5,125 bases of DNA from Planctomycetaceae bacterium (lineage in GTDB: Bacteria > Planctomycetota > Planctomycetia > Pirellulales > Thermoguttaceae). The position numbers and the translations under genes are program-made. Location of the stretch: NCBI GenBank assembly GCA_031287585.1, contig JAITST010000358.1, positions 1 to 5,125 of the forward strand, read 5' to 3'. Of this stretch, positions 1 to 5,125 are shown piece by piece (position 1 is the stretch's first letter; every line of letters starts with the position of its first letter). Below the pieces are notes generated by a model. It did no database searches. It was not told the origin of the DNA and saw only the letters and a list, made by a program, of their open reading frames with translations.

Positions 1-126
1 AATTGTTACATCCAAAAGGCGGTACTGAATCATCAACCGCTCCATCGCCTTGAATTCAGTCACGAAGATTTTGCCAAAGGCGGCATACTGGAAATATGGC
101 TGGGAGATACGCCCGTGAAGGATTAA
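1..126 (+). CDS. C-terminal fragment of a GH92-like alpha-mannosidase (5' end outside the window)
   Basis: Frame 1 is open from the first base and stops at TAA 124-126, giving 41 residues that begin NCYIQKAVLNHQPLHR. Three features match the C-terminal beta-sandwich of glycoside hydrolase family 92 exo-alpha-mannosidases as I know them: the opening Y-I-Q-x-A-x-L-N, then F-S-H-E-D (residues 19-23), then G-G-I-L-E-I-W-L-G-D-T-P (27-38). GH92 proteins usually end in a similar HED...GG-x-L-x-x-x-x-G-x-x-P block followed by a few residues. These enzymes are calcium-dependent, normally exported, and trim alpha-mannose from glycans such as N-glycans or yeast mannan. The catalytic region and any signal peptide lie outside the window, so activity and localisation cannot be judged. 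The gene converges on the histidine kinase gene, with 166 bases between the stops. The family call rests only on a short tail, but the pattern is distinctive. Confidence 0.75.
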   Translation, partial: NCYIQKAVLNHQPLHRLEFSHEDFAKGGILEIWLGDTPVKD

Positions 127-155
127 CCGTAAGATGGGATACCATTGTATTACGG
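127..155 (+). other. Two-part hairpin directly after the GH92 stop codon
   Basis: The arms ccgtaa (127-132) and ttacgg (150-155) are exactly complementary, and inside them atgg (134-137) pairs with ccat (142-145) around a gata loop. The structure starts on the base after the TAA stop. No T-run follows, so it is not a classic intrinsic terminator. It may protect the 3' end of the mRNA or form part of the termination region together with the next hairpin. The role is inferred. Confidence 0.35.
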
Positions 156-175
156 GTGGACTCCGTTGATAAAGT

Positions 176-203
176 AAAGCGGAACGTTTTCGCCTTTGTT
201 TTT
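176..203 (+). terminator. Probable intrinsic terminator of the GH92 gene
   Basis: The stem gcggaa / ttttcgc-side (179-184 with 188-193, one G-T pair, loop cgt) can be lengthened by aaa (176-178) pairing with ttt (195-197) across a bulged c. It is followed by gtttttac, so a T-rich tract runs 195-203. It lies about 50 bases after the GH92 stop. Read on the - strand, the same hairpin is followed by a weaker TTTACTTTAT stretch, so it could also stop readthrough from the histidine kinase gene. Read by eye; no folding energy was calculated. Confidence 0.5.
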
Positions 204-251
204 ACGGGGTTTTTCATAACCTTCAATAAACTCTTCCTGTGCAACCGTTAC

Positions 252-287
252 AAATTTTTATCGGCTATGTACAACAACTAAAAATTT
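252..287. repeat. 9-bp AT-only inverted repeat between the convergent genes
   Basis: aaattttta (252-260) and taaaaattt (279-287) are perfect reverse complements separated by 18 bases. On the - strand the first arm starts 5 bases after the kinase stop codon. It could form a stem in the 3' untranslated region of the kinase mRNA, but the stem has only A-T pairs and no T-run follows it on either strand, so calling it a terminator would be weak. Confidence 0.4.
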
Positions 288-292
288 CTTCT

Positions 293-2644
293 CTATCTCG
301 ACAACGAGACGAGGTGCGAAATTAAATCTATCAGCGTTGTCCGGTCTATTGGTTTTGTTGAGTAGTCGTCGCAACCGCATTCCAACGTTTTCTCCCTGTC
401 ACCCGCCAACGCATGGGCTGTTAACGCTATAATAGGGCGTTGATACCCTTGCTGACGCAGCCGCTTTGTTGCTTCATAACCATCCAGTACCGGCATCTGC
501 ATATCCATCAGCACAACATCGTAATGCTGACCGCTTGCCTCTTTTGCGTTTATCTTGTCAATACCGATTTGTCCGTTTTCCGCAACATCAACAGTCGCCC
601 CCGCTTCCCGTAACTGAAACGAGATTAACAACTGATTTATTGCAACATCTTCCACCAACAAGACATTGCAACCATTCAGGGTTGTCTCAAATTCATTCAG
701 CGACTGCGCGGACGACGACTGTAATTGAGATGCTACCGAGTCAAGTTGCTTCGCCCCCATATCTTGTTCCACTACAAACCCGCCGCTCGAATCGCTCCCC
801 AATTGCGAGGGATGGTCACCGATTTTCAAAATCTGCGACGGACTTTCGTCTGGCGGCAAGTTTGGTGATGTACTTATCGGCGCAACCTGCTGCTTAAACG
901 ATTTGAATGGTGTCCGTCCCGTAGCCGTAGTTATGGCTGCTGAAGACGCAATTTCGTCCTCATCGGGAATCCGCGTATGCAGTACAAGCGTGAATACGCT
1001 GCCCTTGCCCTCTACACTCTTCGCCGTTAAATCGCCGCGCAACATCTGCGACAATCGTTTCGCAACTGATAACCCCAATCCTGTTCCGCCATAAATTCGT
1101 GTCAGCGACGTATCCGCTTGCACAAACGGAATGAAAATTTGTCCAATTTTGTCTTCCGGAATACCGATTCCCGTATCAATAATCTCGAAATATAACGTAA
1201 CGTATTCAGTTACTGATGTTATTGATTGCGGCAGTTCACTAGCGACAACCGATACTTGCGAGCTGACTGACGACACGTGTGTGACCGACGATACGTGTGC
1301 GACTGACTCTAACTCAATAAGTGATGACATCATCGCGGGCGGGTCTGCTGATTTAGTCGCCGAGCACTTGATGTGTATAGTTCCATGCTGCGTAAACTTT
1401 ATCGCGTTGTCAACCAAGTTTGCGAGTATCTGACGCAGCCGCGTCCCGTCACTCAACACGACCATCGGTACCGATGGGTCGATATGAACATAGATACGGT
1501 CACGCCTGTACGTTGCTTGTGACGAGTATTGTTGCACAACTTCATCAATGACTGTCCGCACCGAAACCGCCCGCCAGTGAACCTTCATCCGATTCGCGTC
1601 AACCATTGAGATGTCGAGAATGTTGTTCAATATCGCCAAAAGTTTTTGTGCGTTCTGACGAACAATCTGAATCATCTCGCGGCGTTCATCAGATGCTAAC
1701 GATTCCGCCTTGTCACCGACAACCAAGTCTAGAAAACCGAGTACCGCGTTCATCGGAGTACGTATTTCGTGGCTCATATTGGCGAGAAAATCAGTCTTTG
1801 CGAGTGATGCCGATTCCGCGACTTGTTTTGCGATGCCGAGATCAGAATTGAATTTTTTCATTCGCTGTAACGAACGTAACAACACTACAACACCGATGAA
1901 TCCGATGAGAACCATCGTCACTCCGAGCAACGTTGAAATCAAGTAACCAACCCGCGGCTTGCGAACTATATTCAGAAAATCATCTTCAAATATGTCGATG
2001 CCTAGAACTGCTTCGATTTCTCCGTTCGGTTTTTTGATTGGAACAACAACAGAGAAAACGCTGCCCCATATTTCCTCATTTGCTTCCTGTGAGAAAAACC
2101 ATTTATCCTTACCGCTAAATACACCATCCATTGATTCATCGTAATCCACAAAGACATAACCGGGCGACTCTGGTGCTTCAAGGTTGTCGGCGGTCTTGAC
2201 AGCATTTATTTGACCATCACCGTTAATGTCAGCCGCCGGACTAATGATAAGCCGCACTAAACCGTCCTCACCTTTCCGCATTGTGTAAATTGAGAATGCT
2301 TTGAGATCGTTCTGTTGCCACTGAAAAAACATATCGAGCAATTCCTCATACCTTTTGTAAATCTCACCGTCTTCAGGTTTTACTTCAGTAGGAATCTCCC
2401 AATGCCTCATTTCAGTTGCCGCAGTTGCACAAGCATGCGCAGCACCGATAAACCGTAGTTTCTGAAATTCACGCATCTCGTTTTCCGATTGGTGCATCTT
2501 GTACGAACCAAAACTGATAACAAGAACAAACAACAGCCAAGCGACAGTCAAACAAATCCAATTACGCGATACGAAAATAGCCCATATCGAAGCAATTAGC
2601 ATCAAAAAGCCGGCTGAAATTACTAAAATGACAATGTCGCTCAT
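293..2644 (-). CDS. Membrane-bound hybrid sensor histidine kinase (sensor-HisKA-HATPase-REC)
   Basis: 783 residues, ATG at 2644, stop TAG. The protein should sense an extracytoplasmic signal, autophosphorylate and pass the phosphate to its own receiver. Visible parts in order: two hydrophobic segments (about 4-25 and 28-47); an extracytoplasmic Cache/PAS-like sensor (about 48-231) with a D-I-N-G-D-G-Q-I-N loop (139-147) and V-P-I-K-K-P-N-G-E-I-E-A-V-L-G-I-D-I (201-218); a third membrane segment (about 232-257); HisKA with the H-box NMSHEIRTP (289-297, His292); the N-box with Asn413; the G1 box DTGIGIP (490-496); the F-box region IFIPF (503-507); the G2 box GGTGLGL (519-525); a Ser/Gln-rich linker (about 556-657); and a C-terminal receiver with E665/D666, phospho-acceptor Asp714 in LMDMQMP, Thr742 and Lys764. 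All key catalytic residues are present, so it looks active. Unusual: about 50 extra residues (428-480) sit between HATPase strands. There is no HPt domain and no partner gene in the window, so the output is unknown. The start has no Shine-Dalgarno sequence but lies about 50 bases after a good promoter. Confidence 0.93.
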   Translation of the reverse strand: MSDIVILVISAGFLMLIASIWAIFVSRNWICLTVAWLLFVLVISFGSYKMHQSENEMREFQKLRFIGAAHACATAATEMRHWEIPTEVKPEDGEIYKRYEELLDMFFQWQQNDLKAFSIYTMRKGEDGLVRLIISPAADINGDGQINAVKTADNLEAPESPGYVFVDYDESMDGVFSGKDKWFFSQEANEEIWGSVFSVVVPIKKPNGEIEAVLGIDIFEDDFLNIVRKPRVGYLISTLLGVTMVLIGFIGVVVLLRSLQRMKKFNSDLGIAKQVAESASLAKTDFLANMSHEIRTPMNAVLGFLDLVVGDKAESLASDERREMIQIVRQNAQKLLAILNNILDISMVDANRMKVHWRAVSVRTVIDEVVQQYSSQATYRRDRIYVHIDPSVPMVVLSDGTRLRQILANLVDNAIKFTQHGTIHIKCSATKSADPPAMMSSLIELESVAHVSSVTHVSSVSSQVSVVASELPQSITSVTEYVTLYFEIIDTGIGIPEDKIGQIFIPFVQADTSLTRIYGGTGLGLSVAKRLSQMLRGDLTAKSVEGKGSVFTLVLHTRIPDEDEIASSAAITTATGRTPFKSFKQQVAPISTSPNLPPDESPSQILKIGDHPSQLGSDSSGGFVVEQDMGAKQLDSVASQLQSSSAQSLNEFETTLNGCNVLLVEDVAINQLLISFQLREAGATVDVAENGQIGIDKINAKEASGQHYDVVLMDMQMPVLDGYEATKRLRQQGYQRPIIALTAHALAGDREKTLECGCDDYSTKPIDRTTLIDLISHLVSLSR
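1268..1304. repeat. 18-bp tandem repeat inside the kinase gene
   Basis: Two adjacent 18-base units (1269-1286 and 1287-1304) agree at 15 of 18 positions, and the first bases of a further unit (gact) follow. On the - strand they encode the hexapeptides VAHVSS and VTHVSS (residues 448-459), followed by a degenerate third unit VSSQVS (460-465). The unit length is a multiple of three, so copy number can change without breaking the frame. The repeat sits in the insertion within the ATP-binding domain. Confidence 0.8.
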
Positions 2645-2701
2645 TAATTATAAAATTGAATGGTGAAAAACCGAGCCACAAAAATAAATACCAACCGAAT
2701 A

Positions 2702-2729
2702 ATTATAGTGGAAAAAACTGTTTTAGCAA
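2702..2729 (-). promoter_or_regulatory. Probable sigma70-type promoter of the histidine kinase gene
   Basis: On the - strand, TTGCTA (2724-2729, 4 of 6 consensus bases) is followed after 16 bases by a perfect TATAAT (2702-2707). Transcription would begin near 2695, leaving a leader of about 51 bases before the ATG at 2644. The leader has no purine-rich Shine-Dalgarno sequence; the bases just before the ATG are AT-only. This suggests that the kinase can be transcribed independently of recG, 138 bases upstream. I found no convincing terminator between the two genes, so readthrough from recG is also possible. Confidence 0.6.
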
Positions 2730-2782
2730 GATAGTGGCGGGAAAATTTCTGACACAAAATCGCAACAATTTATAGTTTTGCT

Positions 2783-4876
2783 CTATCCAACATCCCCCAA
2801 CTCCAATACCTTACCGTACCTTGTCAGCATTTGTTGCCGTAATTTCGCGTGTTCGGGGTTTGATAGACCCGGATTGTTTTTTACCATTGTCACCGCGTCT
2901 TGTCTTGCTTCCAGCAGGATTTCCTGGTCTTTTACTAAGTTCGCAACTTTCATTGGCGGCATTCCGTGTTGGGCTGTTCCGAATAGGTCACCGCTGCCGC
3001 GTAACTCGAAATCTTTTTCCGCTAACTTGAAACCATCGTTCGTTTTTTCAAACGCTTTCAAACGTTTTTCCGAATCTACCGACGTTGGATTTGCAAACAC
3101 CGCGCAGAATCCCGGATGTTTGCCGCGTCCTATTCTTCCGCGTAGTTGGTGTAGTTGCGCTAGTCCGAACCGTTCGCCGTTTTCTATCGTCAACAAGTTC
3201 GCGTTCGGTACATCAACACCAACCTCAATAACCGTCGTCGCAACCAACATCTGTATCTCGCCCGTTCGGAAATTCTTCATTATCTGTTCCTTCTCGTCCG
3301 TACTCATTCGCCCGTGAATCATTCCGAGCCGGAACTCTCGTAACTCGCCCTGCTTCAACGCATCGTGAACTTCGCGTATAGACTGCACCTCTAAATTTTC
3401 CGAGTCCTCAACTAGCGGCACAACTACATATCCCTGTTGACCCGCATTTAGTTTTCGTGTCACAAACTCCCACCACTGATGACGCTGGTCTGGTCGCGTA
3501 AGGTACGTCGTTACCTTCTGACGACCGGGGGGCAACTCGCGCATCGTTGACACATCGAGGTCGCCGAAGAGCGTCATCGTTACACTGCGCGGAATCGGTG
3601 TCGCGGTCATCACTAAATAATGCGGGTCAAAGTTACTCGCTGTTTTTAACGCCGCTCGTTGCCGGACACCAAACTTATGCTGTTCGTCGATAACAACCAA
3701 ACCGAGTTTGCTGAACGGAACCTCACTACAAATTATCGCTTGTGTTCCAACGATAATCGACGACCAACCAGCAGCAATTTCACGTAACGCCTGCGAACGC
3801 TCGGACTGACGTTGCCCGCCGAAAAGCGGTGTAATGTGAACATCGGTGTTTTCGAGATAACGAATCAACGTTCGTAAGTGTTGACGCGCGAGAACTTCCG
3901 TCGGTGCCATGAAAACCGACTGATAACCGTAATGTTTCGCGAGCAACATTGCATAAATCGCGACAACCGTTTTCCCGCTGCCGACATCGCCTTGCAGCAA
4001 ACGGTTCATCGGAATCTGTCCAGCCATATCGGCGGCTATCTCTTTGATAACACGTTTCTGCGCGGCGGTCAGTTCAAACGGAAACAATTTACGAACAGCG
4101 TTATCAATCGCGTCATTCACCACGAGCGGCGGTGCTTTGAGCAACGCATGATGTTGCAAACGGCGTTGAGCGAGAGCGAGTTGTAAAACAAATAATTCCT
4201 GATAGACAAACCGCCGCCTCGCAAGTTGCATCGTTTCAAGGTCGGGCGGAAAATGAATGTTTGCAACCGCCTCACGAATCGGCATCAAGTTGTGTTCGGT
4301 TAGATAATCGGCGGGGAAAACTTCGTCGAGTAATTCCGTATATTTTCCGATTACCTGTTTGATTAAACGCCGCAGAACCGGCTGTGTCATTCCTTCGGTC
4401 AACGGATAAATCGGCAGGAACGGTGAGAGAGCGGTCTCCGGGTCTTCATCGTCACCGAGAAACGTTAGCGTTGGGTGACTCATCACCCAGTACGGATGTT
4501 CGTCGCGCGGCTTGCCGGAGAGCAACACGCGGCGGTCAACACTGAAACCTCTCGCGATAAACGGCATATTAAACCATATCGCTTTAACATAGCCGTCGCC
4601 GCAGTTCACATCCAACGTCGTACAGGGACCCCGGCGTGTTGACTTTGTGTTCCACGTGTCGATAACTCCGAGAACAGTTTGCAATTTCTGCGGCTCAAGT
4701 TGTGAGACGCAACGGCGGTTCGTCAGGTCGTCGTAATCGCGGGGAAAGTTAAATAACAAGTCAAAAACACGATAGATTTCAAGACGGTGCAACTGTTCCA
4801 AACGCAACGGCGTGACACCTTGCAGAGTGTCAACAGTTTGTTTTAATGAAATTGAATCAGGTTGGGAAGTTGTCAT
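2783..4876 (-). CDS. recG: ATP-dependent DNA helicase RecG
   Basis: RecG is a cytoplasmic superfamily 2 DNA translocase that remodels stalled replication forks and branch-migrates Holliday junctions. From the ATG at 4876 the product is 697 residues, close to E. coli RecG (about 693). The N-terminal wedge region begins with a helix-hairpin-helix-like LQGVTPLRLEQLHRLEIYRVFDLL-type stretch (about residues 18-41), followed by the OB-fold part. Helicase motifs, numbered from this ATG: Walker A GDVGSGKT (296-303), APTEVLARQH (324-333), the Walker B/DEQH box with K-F-G-V-R-Q-R after it (397-407), MTATPIPRS (423-431), motif VI QLHQLRGRIGRG (574-585), and the RecG-specific TRG region ELRGSGDLFGTAQHG (624-638). 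All are intact. The frame stays open to a TTG at 4969, which would add 31 residues and does have GAGGA seven bases upstream. I prefer the ATG because it gives the family length and because a near-consensus promoter lies inside the extension. The kinase gene follows after 138 bases, apparently with its own promoter. Confidence 0.95.
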   Translation of the reverse strand: MTTSQPDSISLKQTVDTLQGVTPLRLEQLHRLEIYRVFDLLFNFPRDYDDLTNRRCVSQLEPQKLQTVLGVIDTWNTKSTRRGPCTTLDVNCGDGYVKAIWFNMPFIARGFSVDRRVLLSGKPRDEHPYWVMSHPTLTFLGDDEDPETALSPFLPIYPLTEGMTQPVLRRLIKQVIGKYTELLDEVFPADYLTEHNLMPIREAVANIHFPPDLETMQLARRRFVYQELFVLQLALAQRRLQHHALLKAPPLVVNDAIDNAVRKLFPFELTAAQKRVIKEIAADMAGQIPMNRLLQGDVGSGKTVVAIYAMLLAKHYGYQSVFMAPTEVLARQHLRTLIRYLENTDVHITPLFGGQRQSERSQALREIAAGWSSIIVGTQAIICSEVPFSKLGLVVIDEQHKFGVRQRAALKTASNFDPHYLVMTATPIPRSVTMTLFGDLDVSTMRELPPGRQKVTTYLTRPDQRHQWWEFVTRKLNAGQQGYVVVPLVEDSENLEVQSIREVHDALKQGELREFRLGMIHGRMSTDEKEQIMKNFRTGEIQMLVATTVIEVGVDVPNANLLTIENGERFGLAQLHQLRGRIGRGKHPGFCAVFANPTSVDSEKRLKAFEKTNDGFKLAEKDFELRGSGDLFGTAQHGMPPMKVANLVKDQEILLEARQDAVTMVKNNPGLSNPEHAKLRQQMLTRYGKVLELGDVG

Positions 4877-4933
4877 GGCTATGGGAAAGTTGCAACCGTT
4901 GTCAGACTGGTCGTAATCAAAAATGTTTTGTGG

Positions 4934-4962
4934 ATTATAAACATAGTGACGTTTGTCGTCAA
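4934..4962 (-). promoter_or_regulatory. Near-consensus sigma70 promoter of recG
   Basis: On the - strand, TTGACG (4957-4962, 5 of 6) is followed after exactly 17 bases by TATAAT (4934-4939, 6 of 6). Transcription would begin near 4927, giving a leader of about 50 bases to the ATG at 4876. This transcript would not contain the upstream TTG at 4969, so the element decides the start. The leader has no clear Shine-Dalgarno sequence, as for the kinase gene. Confidence 0.7.
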
Positions 4963-4998
4963 GAGACAACGCGAATTCCTCGCGCCGTAGGCAAAAGT

Positions 4999-5007
4999 AT
5001 TATCACA
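4999..5007 (-). promoter_or_regulatory. Possible second, upstream promoter element (extended -10)
   Basis: On the - strand, TGTGATAAT (4999-5007) resembles an extended -10 box (TGn plus 5 of 6 bases of TATAAT), but no good -35 box lies at the right distance. If it were used, the transcript would start near 4992 and include the TTG at 4969 with its GAGGA (4977-4981), giving a RecG 31 residues longer. It is much weaker than the promoter at 4934-4962. Confidence 0.25.
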
Positions 5008-5088
5008 AGGCAACTTCTAACAACCCATCAAATATAAAAATTCTTGACTCAAACGCTCCCCTCGTCCGAAAAGTTGACAAAATTTCAA

Positions 5089-5105
5089 AAAATTGCGGCA
5101 ATTTT
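5089..5105. promoter_or_regulatory. 17-bp perfect dyad, possible operator or weak terminator
   Basis: AAAATTGC-G-GCAATTTT is symmetric over 8 bases on each side of one central base. It lies about 125 bases upstream of the recG promoter, close to the window edge. On the - strand the second arm continues into a run of six T, so it could be a weak terminator of a gene off the right edge. The short centre and the symmetry suit a repressor-type binding site equally well. No binding protein can be named. Confidence 0.35.
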
Positions 5106-5125
5106 CCCTACCCATTCTCCCCCAA

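Noticed and set aside
56..281. Small overlapping open frames on both strands near the left edge
   Set aside because: They cross the GH92 tail, the hairpins and the gap; no ribosome binding site or domain supports them, and the GH92 frame explains bases 1-126 better.
466..897. 143-codon + strand open frame
   Set aside because: It lies opposite the receiver and linker of the kinase gene, has a compositional look typical of an antisense shadow (Pro, His, Arg, Ser rich) and shows no domain.
1131..1433. 100-codon + strand open frame with DDTC repeats
   Set aside because: The apparent repeats are the antisense reading of the 18-bp repeat in the kinase gene; the frame has no other protein-like features.
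2647..2652. TATAAT on the - strand immediately before the kinase ATG
   Set aside because: It has no -35 box at 16-18 bases, and a start from it would fall inside the coding region; the element at 2702-2729 is better.
2778..3317. 179-codon + strand open frame
   Set aside because: Antisense to the conserved motif VI and TRG regions of recG; no recognisable domain, Ser/Phe/Pro-rich shadow composition.
3878..4186. 102-codon + strand open frame
   Set aside because: Antisense to the RecG Walker A region; no family resemblance.
5029..5036. TATATTTG on the - strand, resembling a Bacteroidota TAnnTTTG -7 box
   Set aside because: The nearest upstream TTTG is only 13 bases away, not the usual 19-21, and the clear sigma70-type promoters in the window argue against Bacteroidota.
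5074..5105. TTGACA on the + strand as the -35 box of a rightward promoter
   Set aside because: The hexamer at proper spacing (GGCAAT) matches TATAAT at only three positions.

Overview
The window looks like chromosomal DNA from a Gram-negative-type bacterium. Planctomycetota is my best guess, based on recalled resemblance of the RecG helicase core, on a histidine kinase sensor style common there, and on start codons without Shine-Dalgarno sequences. This is inference, not a search result. Promoter-like sequences match the sigma70 consensus closely, which argues against Bacteroidota.

Layout, left to right. (1) Bases 1-126, + strand: the last 41 codons of a gene whose C-terminus looks like a glycoside hydrolase family 92 (GH92) alpha-mannosidase. 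(2) Bases 127-292: a convergent intergenic region holding two hairpins, one of them terminator-like for the GH92 gene, and an AT-only inverted repeat. (3) Bases 293-2644, - strand: a 783-residue membrane-bound hybrid histidine kinase (sensor, HisKA, HATPase, receiver). (4) Bases 2645-2782: an intergenic stretch with a promoter carrying a perfect TATAAT. (5) Bases 2783-4876, - strand: recG, the branched-DNA helicase. The frame is open as far as a TTG at 4969, but a near-consensus promoter inside that extension favours the ATG at 4876. (6) Bases 4877-5125: the upstream region of recG, with this promoter and a 17-base dyad. No other gene is supported there.

recG and the kinase run in the same direction, but each has its own likely promoter, so they need not form an operon and there is no obvious functional link. 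No response regulator, HPt protein or transporter lies in the window to suggest what the kinase controls. The GH92 gene points to glycan degradation but is convergent and unrelated in transcription.

The genes are ordinary families, and I do not see a new multi-gene system. The points most worth a second look are a roughly 50-residue repeat-bearing insertion inside the kinase ATP-binding domain, a calcium-loop-like motif in its sensor, and the recG promoter/start arrangement.
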